A DNA stretch of 64,000 nucleotides from an uncultured Christensenella sp. (GCA_910585595.1 CAJUET010000009.1:1-64000); one strand, 5' to 3'; counted from the first letter of the stretch, positions 17,886 through 25,886 are shown. Numbers and translations are program-made. Notes: generated by a model not told the origin, from the sequence alone.

Positions 17886-19082
17886 ATGAAAATTTTAGTT
17901 ATCAATGCGGGGAGTTCCTCGCTCAAATATCAACTCATCGACATGGCGACGGAAGAAGCCGTTGCAAAGGGTACCTGCGAAAGAATCGGCATTGCGGGCG
18001 GTAAGCTTACGCATAAGGCGCACGGCAGGACCTACGAAATCGAAAAGGAACTTCCCGATCATACGGAGGCGATCTCCCTCGTGTTAAAGGAACTCACCGA
18101 CGGCGAAGCGGGCGTCGTAAAGTCGATGGACGAAATCGACGCGGTGGGACACCGCGTAGTTGCTTCGGGCGAGGCGTTCTCAAAGACGACTCTCGTCGAC
18201 GATCGCGCGATGAAGCTAATGGACGAAATCAAGGACTTGGCTCCCTTGCACAATCCGGCGGCGATTCTCGGCGTGAACGCGTGCCGCAAGGTCATGCCCG
18301 ATAAAAAGATGGCGCTCGTCTTCGATACTTCCTTCCATCAGACGATGCCCGACTACGCCAAACTGTATGCGATCGACTATGACGATTACAAAAAGTATCA
18401 GGTGCGCCGCTACGGCGCGCACGGCACTTCGCATAAGTTCGTTGCGGGGGAAGCCGCAAAGTATCTCAATAAAAAGCCCGAACAGCTTAAAATCATCACC
18501 TGTCACTTGGGGAACGGTTCTTCGATCTCCGCAGTCGACGGCGGCAAGTGCGTCGATACGAGCATGGGATTTACTCCGCTTGCGGGCGTTCCTATGGGAA
18601 CGCGCAGCGGCGATATCGACTTTGCGGCGGTGGAATATCTTTGCATGAAAAAGGGTATGAGCCTCGAAGAAGGGCTTGCGTACCTCAATAAGAAGTGCGG
18701 TATGCTCGGCGTTTCGGGCGTATCGTCCGATTTCCGCGATCTTTCGGCGGCGGCAAAGATGAAAAACGATAGGGCGCGTCTGGCGCTCGATATGTTCGAG
18801 TACGACTGCAAAAAATACGTCGGTTCCTATATGGCGGTGCTCGGCGGACTTGACTGCGTCGTATTTACGGCGGGCGTCGGCGAAAATACTCCCGCAGTCA
18901 GAAAGGGGATCCTTTCGAATATGGAGGCATTCGGAATCGTGCTTGACGACGGGAAGAACGCACTTCCCAACGACGGAACGATCCACGAAATTTCGGCGGA
19001 TAATTCTAAGGTTAAGGTACTCGTCATTCCCACGAATGAAGAGCTCGTGATCGCAAGAGAAACGGCGGAACTCTGTTCCTGA
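17886..19082 (+). CDS. ackA: Acetate kinase
   Basis: This 398-residue protein is acetate kinase, which makes ATP and acetate from acetyl phosphate, the energy-yielding step after Pta. It starts with the ASKHA-family signature MKILVINAGSSSLKYQL. It contains FDTSFHQTMP near 140, RRYGAHGTSHK near 174, HLGNGSSISA near 204 and the C-terminal FTAGVGENTPAVR motif. Length and all catalytic regions are normal. A full AGGAG site precedes the ATG, just behind pta. Confidence 0.98.
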   Translation: MKILVINAGSSSLKYQLIDMATEEAVAKGTCERIGIAGGKLTHKAHGRTYEIEKELPDHTEAISLVLKELTDGEAGVVKSMDEIDAVGHRVVASGEAFSKTTLVDDRAMKLMDEIKDLAPLHNPAAILGVNACRKVMPDKKMALVFDTSFHQTMPDYAKLYAIDYDDYKKYQVRRYGAHGTSHKFVAGEAAKYLNKKPEQLKIITCHLGNGSSISAVDGGKCVDTSMGFTPLAGVPMGTRSGDIDFAAVEYLCMKKGMSLEEGLAYLNKKCGMLGVSGVSSDFRDLSAAAKMKNDRARLALDMFEYDCKKYVGSYMAVLGGLDCVVFTAGVGENTPAVRKGILSNMEAFGIVLDDGKNALPNDGTIHEISADNSKVKVLVIPTNEELVIARETAELCS

Positions 19083-19123
19083 AACGAAATTTAAAAAATC
19101 TTGTGATTCAAGGGTAAAAATCA

Positions 19124-19152
19124 TTGACAAAGACACGGAAATATCCTATACT
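19124..19152 (+). promoter_or_regulatory. Promoter for yceD-rpmF
   Basis: TTGACA and TATACT with a 17-base spacer. The start codon at 19163 lies ten bases after the -10 box, leaving room for at most a few leader bases. Confidence 0.85.
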
Positions 19153-19162
19153 TTTTTAGTCA

Positions 19163-19570
19163 ATGGTTCATATAGACGTTTCGCGCGCCCGCGCTCTCGG
19201 AAAGCCGAGCGGCGATCTCACGTTTGAATATTCTGCGGACGACGCATTGATAGACGTTCCGTTCGTCGCGTTTTCCTCTCCCGTGAGCGTTTCTCTGCAT
19301 TACGACGTAGGCGAGGACGGCAAGGCAGAGGTCACGGGCAGGGTTGGTTTCAGGCTGAAAGGGCTGTGCTCCCGTTGCATGAAAGAGGCGGAACGCGAAT
19401 TTTCGGGAGAGATCGACGCCTTGTTCGTCCCGAACGGGGACGGCGGCGAAGATTATGCCTATACGAACGGCAGGATCACGTTAGACGAAGTTGTGCGCGA
19501 CGCGGTTGCGTTTGCGCTTCCGAGCAGCTTTGTATGCGGGGATGATTGCGAACTTCCCGCATTCCGTTAA
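19163..19570 (+). CDS. YceD/DUF177 family protein
   Basis: The 135-residue protein is a DUF177 (YceD, YlbN) member, a small conserved protein almost always encoded directly before rpmF. In other bacteria it is linked to 23S rRNA maturation. The two-cysteine motif LCSRCMK lies near residue 70, followed by a conserved acidic C-terminal half with a further CGDDC. The ATG has no ribosome binding site and follows the promoter almost directly, so translation is probably leaderless. rpmF begins 29 bases downstream in the same transcript. Confidence 0.9.
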   Translation: MVHIDVSRARALGKPSGDLTFEYSADDALIDVPFVAFSSPVSVSLHYDVGEDGKAEVTGRVGFRLKGLCSRCMKEAEREFSGEIDALFVPNGDGGEDYAYTNGRITLDEVVRDAVAFALPSSFVCGDDCELPAFR

Positions 19571-19599
19571 GGAAAATACAAGAAGAGAGGTGGATTCAA

Positions 19600-19788
19600 A
19601 TGGCAGTACCCAAGGGAAAACAATCTAAGAGAAGAACGAATACGCGCTTTGCAAATTACAAGGCGTCCGCTCCTCAGCTTATGGAATGCCCTCATTGCCA
19701 CAAGAAGAAAGTGGCGCACAGGGTTTGCGACAACTGCGGTTACTACGACGGTAAAGAAGTTGTTGCGCAAGAAGAAAAGAAGTCGTAA
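19600..19788 (+). CDS. rpmF: Ribosomal protein bL32
   Basis: This 62-residue protein is bL32 of the large ribosomal subunit. It begins MAVPKGKQSKRRT and carries a complete four-cysteine zinc ribbon (CPHC and CDNC, residues 30-46), the zinc-binding version. AGAGGTGG precedes the ATG at 19600. It follows yceD as usual. plsX and fabH, which often follow rpmF, are absent here; a terminator and an unrelated flavin reductase come next. Confidence 0.97.
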   Translation: MAVPKGKQSKRRTNTRFANYKASAPQLMECPHCHKKKVAHRVCDNCGYYDGKEVVAQEEKKS

Positions 19789-19793
19789 TTACG

Positions 19794-19824
19794 AAAGAGG
19801 TCGGCATAAGCCCGCCTCTTTTTT
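19794..19824 (+). terminator. Terminator after rpmF
   Basis: AAAGAGG(T)CGG pairs with CCGCCTCTTT with one bulged base, followed by a T run. Confidence 0.8.
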
Positions 19825-19860
19825 GCTATACGGCGAGCCTGTATTCGGGCGAGGTTTTTT

Positions 19861-20373
19861 ATGAATCAATCTGCATTTTATAATCTTTCTTACGGCGTTT
19901 ATATCTGTTCCGCTTGGGATGAGGGCAGACCCACGGGTTGCGTTGCCAACAGTGCGATGCAGGTGACGGCTGCGCCCGCCACAGTTGCGGTAAGCATCAA
20001 CCGCGAGAATTATACTCATAAATGTATCGGGGACTGCGGCTATTTTGCGATCACCGTTTTGAGCGAAAAGGTCGATCCGCGGCTCATCGGAAAGTTCGGC
20101 TTTTTCTCGGGAAGGGATAAAGATAAGTTTGAGGGAGTGAGTTACACGGTCCGCGGAAAACTTCCCGTTCCCGACGACGGCTGCGCCTATATCGTCTGTA
20201 AGGTCAAAGATAAAATGGAGACACCTACGCACACGGTGTTTTTGGGCGAAGTGATCGATGCCGATTTGCTCAAAAACGAAAAGCCCATGACTTACGAATA
20301 TTATCATAGAGTGATCAAAGGGAAAGCGCCCAAGACAGCACCAACCTATAACGAGGCAAAACTGCCCGATTAA
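19861..20373 (+). CDS. Flavin reductase-like FMN-binding protein
   Basis: The 170-residue protein has the flavin reductase-like split beta-barrel that binds FMN. Its features include an N-terminal NLSYGVYICSAW strand, GCVANSAMQVTA near residue 33, a central FSGRDKDKF loop and a C-terminal 'TYEYYHRVIKGKAPKTAPTY' tail. This tail and length resemble stand-alone relatives of the NADH:FMN oxidoreductase domain found in high-molecular-weight rubredoxins of anaerobes. An electron-transfer or oxygen-defence role is inferred. GAGG lies upstream of the ATG. The gene has terminators on both sides and no clear promoter box was found in the short gap. Confidence 0.85.
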   Translation: MNQSAFYNLSYGVYICSAWDEGRPTGCVANSAMQVTAAPATVAVSINRENYTHKCIGDCGYFAITVLSEKVDPRLIGKFGFFSGRDKDKFEGVSYTVRGKLPVPDDGCAYIVCKVKDKMETPTHTVFLGEVIDADLLKNEKPMTYEYYHRVIKGKAPKTAPTYNEAKLPD

Positions 20374-20391
20374 ATAAAATATTTCCGAATG

Positions 20392-20419
20392 AAAGCCGAA
20401 AGATTTCTTTCGGCCTTTT
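20392..20419 (+). terminator. Terminator after flavin reductase
   Basis: GCCGAAAGA and TCTTTCGGC form a stem followed by a T-rich tail. Confidence 0.85.
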
Positions 20420-20687
20420 CTGTTCTTTATTGACAGTCGGCGTGAGCATATTAGATAGAGCCAAGATGAAAGATTTCAGCGAGATGATTTTTCGGATTTT
20501 ATGGAAAGAACAATGAGCGATCACGGCTTTGCAATAAAACAAACGTTAATGGGGGATGTAACAAAATATGAAATTTTTTCGTCTTAATATATGAAGAGAA
20601 AGAGAGGGAAAGGCGAAAAAATACGATCGTTAATAAGGAAAAGAGAAACCTAGGATAAAATAAAGTGTTAAAAAGGAGGGGAAGAAG
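20420..20687 (+). other. AT-rich intergenic stretch with degenerate short frames
   Basis: No intact gene is seen. A TTGACA box occurs at about 20430. Two short overlapping frames occur: 20466-20516, a 16-residue peptide that could be the start of a lost gene, and 20513-20587, a 24-residue peptide. Neither has a ribosome binding site. A strong AAGGAGGGG just before 20688 belongs to the next gene. Confidence 0.5.
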
Positions 20688-21266
20688 ATGAAAAAATCAG
20701 TAAGTACCTTTGCGGCGGTCATCATAGGGTTGTTGCTACTTTGCGGATGCGGGGGAATGGCTCTTTCGACTACGAACGAACGGCTCGACAGCACGGAAAG
20801 GCAACTGTCTTATCAGACGAATTCTATGAGACGATATTCCGTTGAGGAGGCGTATGAGAACGACTTGCTTACGAAGACGGATATTGCGTACGCCATGTAT
20901 TATGCACAGGGAAGAGTTTACGCCTGTAAAGAATCAGATTGGGAAAAGAATAATACGGAAGCAATAAAAGAAATTGATTTTACGCCCACAGAAGAATGTC
21001 CTGCGATAAGTGAACAGGTTGAACTCGACATCAAACATAATTTTTATGACGACACAGGAATGAACTTTAACGATATAGCTTTTGAGGAATTTGCAGAGAA
21101 CGTATCGTTTAAATTTGTCGGGAGCTATAATGGCACGTTTGTGATCACAAAAATCGAAAGCATTTATTGGGATTATGGTACCAGTGTGCCTCCCTCTGTT
21201 TATATTGGCGGTTTTGTCTGGTCAGGATCAAATGAAAACAATTTGTTTGTTTTTAGATATGAATAA
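20688..21266 (+). CDS. Putative lipoprotein, function unknown
   Basis: This 192-residue protein has a signal peptide with a lipobox (LLLLCGCGG, lipidated cysteine at about residue 19-21) and should be anchored on the outer face of the membrane. The rest has no family I recognise. It includes the acidic segment EAIKEIDFTPTEECPAISEQ and a C-terminal half of predicted beta strands ending 'GGFVWSGSNENNLFVFRYE'. Base composition is more AT-rich than the flanking housekeeping genes. An excellent AAGGAGGGG site precedes the ATG. It sits in a decayed region directly upstream of a truncated subtilase/Hint gene, with which it may once have formed a unit. Confidence 0.75.
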   Translation: MKKSVSTFAAVIIGLLLLCGCGGMALSTTNERLDSTERQLSYQTNSMRRYSVEEAYENDLLTKTDIAYAMYYAQGRVYACKESDWEKNNTEAIKEIDFTPTEECPAISEQVELDIKHNFYDDTGMNFNDIAFEEFAENVSFKFVGSYNGTFVITKIESIYWDYGTSVPPSVYIGGFVWSGSNENNLFVFRYE

Positions 21267-21366
21267 AAATTACAGGGGAAAAAATTACGAGAAGTAAAAC
21301 AAAAAATTTTGGAATAGTTGTAATTGGTGTTTTATTTTTAATCAGTTTAACGGGTATTGTGCATTT
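21260..21366 (+). pseudogene. N-terminal signal/membrane segment remnant
   Basis: One frame encodes a basic then hydrophobic stretch (KNFGIVVIGVLFLISLTGIV) behind an AGGGG-like ribosome binding site, but no ATG, GTG or TTG start is well placed. It reads like the signal anchor of an exported protein whose body has been lost; the following subtilase-like sequence is in a different frame. Confidence 0.5.
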
Positions 21367-22533
21367 AATGGAACTTCTGCGGCGGCTCCTCACGTCACAG
21401 GTGTTGCGGCGTTATTGCTGTCGCTCGATCCTATGCTTACAGGTAAACAGTTAAAAGAAAAGATTTTGCAGGGTTCGGATTCAATTACAATCAGTATCCT
21501 TGATTGGAATCAAATTGTTAAAGAATTGAACGTAACTTTATTGAATTGCAACATTACTTGCAGAGTAAGCAAATCGGTTGTCGGCGCAATAACGGGTTAT
21601 ATGTCGAGCGGAAGCATTTATCAATGCGAAGTAAAAGGCGGGGTTTATGACTCGTCTGGATTTTCATTAGGCGGAATGGTAGGGTGGCATCATAACGGTT
21701 TGATTCATGACAGTAAATGTGAAACAAAGTTAAAAGTTAATAGTACCGAAAACTACGGGGAATTGATAGCCTTTCCAGAAAAAGCGGCGAGTTATGGAGT
21801 CCAAAATTGCGAAACTAACGTAACAATAGATAAACCGTGCGTCGCGGCGGGTACGCACATTACGCTTGCGGACGGACGGCAGGTGCCGGTAGAAACGCTT
21901 ACGGGGAACGAAATGCTGCTTGTATGGAATTTGGAAACAGGGAGCTTTGACGCTGCGCCCATCCTGTTTATCGACAGTGACCCTTGGCAATCGTATAAGG
22001 TCATTGATTTGGCGTTCTCGGACGGGACAAGCGTAAAAGTGATTTACGAACACGGTTTCTGGGACTATGATCTGAATGAATACATATATCTTAACGACGA
22101 CGCGGCACAGTATATCGGTCATTGGTTCAATAAGCAGAGGACGGACGGGAACGGTAATTTCATGTCGCAACGCGTACAGCTTACGGGCGTTACGGTACGG
22201 AATGAGTACACTGCGTCATACAGTCCCGTAACCTACGGACACCTCTGTTACTATGTGAACGGTATGCTCTCGATGCCGGGAGGGATCGAAGGAATGTTCA
22301 ATATATTCGAGGTGGATGCGGAGACGATGCGCTACGATGAGGAAAAAATGCAGGCGGAAATCGAGAAATACGGATTATTCACTTATGAAGAATTTGCCGA
22401 ACTTGTACCCGTTACGCAAGAGGTTTTCGAGGCGTTTAACGGAGAATATCTGAAAGTCGCGATCGGAAAAGGTCTGATTGACTGTGAAACCTTGAACAGA
22501 CTTGCGGAGCGGTATGCGGAATATTTGAATTGA
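21361..22533 (+). pseudogene. Subtilase C-terminal remnant fused to GLUG-like and Hint domains
   Basis: The frame opens just before FNGTSAAAPHVTGVAALL (from 21364), the serine-containing active-site motif of S8 subtilases, but the Asp and His parts of the triad are missing. A GLUG-like segment (FSLGGMVGWHHNG) follows. Then comes a Hint domain beginning at a cysteine (CVAAGTHITLADG, Cys codon at about 21838), with VETLTGNE and the downstream EHGFWD block. About 110 further residues of unknown type complete it. No good start codon exists: a TTG at 21415 lacks a ribosome binding site. The N-terminal protease half was apparently deleted, leaving an unexpressed or poorly expressed remnant. Hint domains normally perform self-cleavage or protein release. 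Confidence 0.7.
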
Positions 22534-22544
22534 ATTTCTTTTTG

Positions 22545-22573
22545 AAAAAAGTCGGGGATTCCCGACTTTTTTT
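22545..22573 (+). terminator. Terminator after Hint-domain remnant
   Basis: AAAAAAGTCGGG and CCCGACTTTTTT form a strong stem followed by T residues. Confidence 0.92.
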
Positions 22574-22584
22574 CTGCAAATTGC

Positions 22585-22613
22585 TTGACGTTTACCCGAT
22601 AGGGGTATATAAT
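22585..22613 (+). promoter_or_regulatory. Promoter of csoR-copA operon
   Basis: TTGACG and TATAAT are separated by exactly 17 bases, and the spacer is filled by a candidate CsoR operator. Confidence 0.85.
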
Positions 22614-22633
22614 AAATATACCATTACGGGGTA
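22593..22633 (+). promoter_or_regulatory. Two candidate CsoR operators
   Basis: TACCCGATAGGGGTA (22593-22607) fills the promoter spacer. A related element, TACC-N5-GGGGTA (22619-22633), lies just after the -10 box. G/C tracts flanked by TA match the operator style known for copper-sensing CsoR repressors. Confidence 0.7.
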
Positions 22634-22662
22634 TCTATATTGTTTAAAAAGGAGTTCATAGT

Positions 22663-22965
22663 ATGGAAGGGTGCGACTATTGCAAAAATTACAGGGAGAC
22701 GCCGCGGGGAGAGGAGGAGCTTAAAACGCTCGTGTCCCGCGTAAACCGCGTGAAGGGGCAGATGGAAGGAATCAAGGCGATGCTTGAAGAAAACCGCTAT
22801 TGCGGCGATATCCTGATTCAGATTTCGGCGGCGGAGAGCGCCTTGCGTTCAATCGGTTATCTTGTATTGGAAGAGCACCTTGCGACTTGCGTAACCGATA
22901 AGATCAAGAGCGGCGACAAGGAAATTATCAAAGAGACGGTGGAACTCGTTAAAAAATTAAAATGA
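22663..22965 (+). CDS. csoR: CsoR-family copper-sensing repressor
   Basis: The 100-residue all-helical protein belongs to the CsoR/RcnR family of DNA-binding metal sensors. It carries the DNA-contacting helix region VSRVNRVKGQMEGI near residues 25-38. Candidate Cu(I) ligands are the Cys in RYCGDI (about 47) and the His and Cys in EEHLATC (about 71-75), the pattern of copper sensors rather than nickel sensors. An N-terminal CDYC pair is extra. It is the first gene of the copper operon and overlaps copA by four bases (ATGA). Two operator-like palindromes in the promoter suggest autorepression relieved by copper. Confidence 0.92.
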   Translation: MEGCDYCKNYRETPRGEEELKTLVSRVNRVKGQMEGIKAMLEENRYCGDILIQISAAESALRSIGYLVLEEHLATCVTDKIKSGDKEIIKETVELVKKLK

Positions 22966-25379
22966 AGAAGCAGTTTTCGATTACGGGCATGACCTGCGCC
23001 GCATGTTCTTCGGGCATCGAGCGCACGGTCAAAAAACTTGAAGGCGTGAATGCCTGTTCGGTATCGCTGATGGGCGCGAGCATGACGGCGGAGTTCGATT
23101 CCGAAAAGGTGACGGCGGAAGAGATCGTTTCCGCGGTAAAGGCTTTGGGGTACGGCGCGTATGATTACCAAAAACAGCCTCGGAATAAAAAGAAGGGGCT
23201 GACTTTTCCGTTGCGGTTTTTCCTCTCGCTTGCGCTCTTGATCGTTGAGATGTATTTCTCAATGGGGCATATGATATCCGATAGAATCGTACCGCACGGT
23301 TGGTGGAATATCGCGCCGCAAATCGTTTTAACGCTTGCGATTCTGGGCCTCAATTATCAGTACTTCATAAGCGGCGTGCGATCGGCAGTCAAGCTCGTTC
23401 CGAACATGGATACGCTCGTAACATTGGGCGCGGGCGTTTCCTTTGTTTACAGCGTGGTCGTTGCTTCGCTCGATTCCGCGACCCACGCACTCTTTTTCGA
23501 ATCGGCGGCAATGATCGTCACCCTTGTCACGCTCGGCAAATGGCTTGAAGACAAGAGCAAAAAGCGGACGGGGCGGGAGATCGAAAAGCTATTATCCCTT
23601 GCGCCCGATACGGTAAGGATCGAGCGGGACGGCGAAGAGGTGAGCGTTCCGCTTTCCGAAGTCGCAGAGGGGGATATGTTGATCGTAAAGCAGGGCGAGT
23701 CGATTGCTGCGGACGGCGTTATTTTGGAGGGTCATGGTTTTGCGGACGAAGCGGCGGTCACGGGCGAAAGCCTGCCCGTGGAGCTTGGCGCGGGACAAAA
23801 GGCGGTCAGTGCGTCCGTACTCAAAAGCGGGTATCTTAAAATCAAAGCGGAGAAGGTGGGAGAAGACACCATGCTTGCCGGCATTATCCGTATGGTGCGG
23901 GAGGCGGGCGCAAGCAAGGCGCCCATTCAGAAGCTTGCCGATAAGGTCGCGGCGTGGTTCGTACCGATCGTGCTTGCGCTTGCGGTTATCACGCTTTCCG
24001 TTTGGTTGATCGTAACGCATGAAGTGTATACGGCGTTTAACTACGCCGTCAGCGTGATCGTCATTTCCTGCCCCTGTGCGTTGGGGCTTGCAACGCCCGT
24101 TGCGGTGATGGCGGCATCGGGGCGGGGCGCTTCCATGGGCGTACTCTTTAAGAATGCAGAGGCGATCCAGCGTGCGGCGTCGGTCGGAACGGCGCTCCTC
24201 GATAAAACGGCAACGCTGACCGAGGGCAAGCCCCGCGTCGTGTTTTACGAGAGTTACGTCGGCGAAAAGGCGAAAGAAATCGCCTATGCGATCGAAAGCA
24301 AGCTCAATCATCCGCTTGCGGACTGCATTGCAAACTTCTGCAAAGAGGGAAGTTCGGAGGCGGAAGTCGAATATCTTGCGGGTATGGGCGCCCGTGGCAT
24401 TTTAAGTGGAAAAACTTACTTCCTCGGCAACGACAGGCTCATGCGGCATATCGGCGTAACGTTTGACGAGGAGACGTTCGGGAAGCTCTCGAAAGAGGGG
24501 AAGACGGTGCTGTTTTTGGCGGATAGCAAAAAAACGCTTGCGCTTTTTGCGCTTGCCGATACTCTGAAAGAGGGGAGCAAAGAAGCGGTCAAGGAACTGA
24601 ATGCGCTGTGCGGAAAGGTCGTCATGCTCACGGGCGATAACCGCTCCTGCGCCGAATACATCGCTGAGGAGGCGGGTATTTCCAAAAGCTGCGTATATGC
24701 GGAAGTGCTTCCCGAGGATAAACTCAAATCCGTACAAAGGGAAATACGGGAGAACGCGGGGCTTCCGAAACGCGCCCGCCGCGCGGTGATGATGGTGGGC
24801 GACGGAATCAACGACGCGCCTGCGCTTAAAGAAGCGGACATCGGGTTTGCAATGGGAAACGGCACGGATATTGCCATTGAAAGCGCTGACGCGGTGCTTG
24901 TAAATGGCAATTTGAAGGGGGCGGGAAGGGCGCTGCGCCTTGCCCGCAAGACTATGCGCATTATGAAAGAGAATCTCTTTTGGGCGTTCTTTTATAATTG
25001 CGTGGGGATCCCAGTTGCGGCGGGCTGCTTCGCGATCATGGGATTTGCGCTCAATCCCATGATCGCGGCGGCGTGCATGAGTCTTTCTTCGCTGTTTGTG
25101 GTGGGGAATGCTCTGCGGCTTACGGTATTCGAAAAGAGAAAAAATAAAAATAATCAATCGGAGGAAGGTATGAAATTAACTTTAAAGATCGAAGGCATGA
25201 TGTGCGGGCACTGCGAAAAGCGCGTCAAAGACGCGTTGGAAGGGGTGGAAGGCGTCCTGTCGGCGGAGGCGAACCATAAAAAGAAACGCGCCGTCGTAAC
25301 GCTTGAAAAGGAAACAGACCACGCGCTATTTATTGACGCCGTAAAAGAGGCGGGGTACGAAGTAAAGGGGATCGAATAA
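22962..25379 (+). CDS. copA: Cu(I)-exporting P1B-type ATPase with C-terminal CopZ-like domain
   Basis: This 805-residue protein is a copper efflux ATPase. In order: an N-terminal heavy-metal domain (GMTCAAC, C12 and C15), transmembrane segments, the actuator motif TGES, the metal-binding CPC (C370-P-C372), the phosphorylation site, NHPL, TGDN and GDGINDAP (near 613), then final membrane helices. From M737 a second heavy-metal domain follows (GMMCGHCEKR). The phosphorylation motif reads DKTAT (D414-T418) instead of the near-invariant DKTGT. The C-terminal domain is preceded by its own GGAGG and ATG and has the size of the free chaperone CopZ, so it may also be made separately. Co-transcribed with csoR. 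Confidence 0.95.
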   Translation: MKKQFSITGMTCAACSSGIERTVKKLEGVNACSVSLMGASMTAEFDSEKVTAEEIVSAVKALGYGAYDYQKQPRNKKKGLTFPLRFFLSLALLIVEMYFSMGHMISDRIVPHGWWNIAPQIVLTLAILGLNYQYFISGVRSAVKLVPNMDTLVTLGAGVSFVYSVVVASLDSATHALFFESAAMIVTLVTLGKWLEDKSKKRTGREIEKLLSLAPDTVRIERDGEEVSVPLSEVAEGDMLIVKQGESIAADGVILEGHGFADEAAVTGESLPVELGAGQKAVSASVLKSGYLKIKAEKVGEDTMLAGIIRMVREAGASKAPIQKLADKVAAWFVPIVLALAVITLSVWLIVTHEVYTAFNYAVSVIVISCPCALGLATPVAVMAASGRGASMGVLFKNAEAIQRAASVGTALLDKTATLTEGKPRVVFYESYVGEKAKEIAYAIESKLNHPLADCIANFCKEGSSEAEVEYLAGMGARGILSGKTYFLGNDRLMRHIGVTFDEETFGKLSKEGKTVLFLADSKKTLALFALADTLKEGSKEAVKELNALCGKVVMLTGDNRSCAEYIAEEAGISKSCVYAEVLPEDKLKSVQREIRENAGLPKRARRAVMMVGDGINDAPALKEADIGFAMGNGTDIAIESADAVLVNGNLKGAGRALRLARKTMRIMKENLFWAFFYNCVGIPVAAGCFAIMGFALNPMIAAACMSLSSLFVVGNALRLTVFEKRKNKNNQSEEGMKLTLKIEGMMCGHCEKRVKDALEGVEGVLSAEANHKKKRAVVTLEKETDHALFIDAVKEAGYEVKGIE
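25170..25379 (+). CDS. copZ: CopZ-like copper chaperone, in-frame internal start within copA
   Basis: An ATG at 25170 has a perfect GGAGGAAGGT site upstream and begins a 69-residue heavy-metal-associated domain (KIEGMMCGHCEKRVKDAL), the normal size of a free CopZ. It lies in the same frame as copA with no stop codon between. It is either a fusion that kept the chaperone's own translation signals, or separate genes joined by loss of one A in the poly-A stretch at about 25137-25145. Confidence 0.55.
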   Translation: MKLTLKIEGMMCGHCEKRVKDALEGVEGVLSAEANHKKKRAVVTLEKETDHALFIDAVKEAGYEVKGIE

Positions 25380-25407
25380 TCGTTTCGTCAAAACATTTTC
25401 ATAATCG

Positions 25408-25461
25408 ACAGAATACAGCAACATGCGCGGGTGCGCATATGATAAAATCGCTGTATTCTAT
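25408..25461 (+). promoter_or_regulatory. Inverted-repeat operator region before ArsR-type gene
   Basis: AGAATACAGC (25410-25419) and its perfect complement GCTGTATTCT (25450-25459) flank a smaller palindrome, ATGCGC-GGG-TGCGCAT, and a TATGAT box. The arms are 40 bases apart, about four DNA turns, as expected for two operator sites. Confidence 0.6.
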
Positions 25462-25477
25462 CACGGGGTGAGAAGAT

Positions 25478-25816
25478 ATGACGGAAACTTTGCTTTTGGA
25501 TAAACGCACGCAGGGCATGGTGGAAAGCTATGTTCCGGAAGGGGAAGTGCTTTGGCACCTCGTGCGCTTCTTTTCGGTGTTTTCCGATAATACGCGTTTA
25601 AGGATATTATCCGCGCTTGCGATCAGTGAAATGTGCGTTACCGATATTTCGCGCGTGCTCGATATTAACCAGACGACCGTGTCGCACCAGTTGCGGTTTT
25701 TAAAAGACGCAGGGCTCGTCACTGCCGACCGACACGGAAAGGTCATTTTTTATTCCTTAAAGAGCGAAATCGTGAACGACGTGCTCTTGAAGGGCGTAGA
25801 ATTTTTGGGGTACTGA
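25478..25816 (+). CDS. ArsR/SmtB-family transcriptional repressor
   Basis: The 112-residue protein is a winged-helix repressor of the ArsR/SmtB family. It contains FSDNTRLRILSAL near residue 34, the metal-responsive-helix position 'EMCVTDI' near 51, the recognition helix QTTVSHQLRFLKDAGLV and the wing DRHGKVIFYSL. A single Cys in the EMCVTDI helix is present, but the full ELCVCDL metal pair is not, so the inducer is uncertain. It follows the copper operon after a 98-base gap with its own operator-like repeats. No target gene other than itself is evident; the next genes run on the other strand. GGGGTGAG lies before the ATG. Confidence 0.9.
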   Translation: MTETLLLDKRTQGMVESYVPEGEVLWHLVRFFSVFSDNTRLRILSALAISEMCVTDISRVLDINQTTVSHQLRFLKDAGLVTADRHGKVIFYSLKSEIVNDVLLKGVEFLGY

Positions 25817-25818
25817 GT

Positions 25819-25857
25819 AAAAGCGGTTCTCGGAAAATTTCCGAGAACCGCTTTTTA
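25819..25857. terminator. Bidirectional terminator
   Basis: AAAAGCGGTTCTCGG and its complement form a 15-base-pair stem with T runs on both strands, serving the convergent arsR-type and ttcA genes. Confidence 0.92.
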
Positions 25858-25886
25858 TTTTTCATATATCAATATCAGAACTACGT

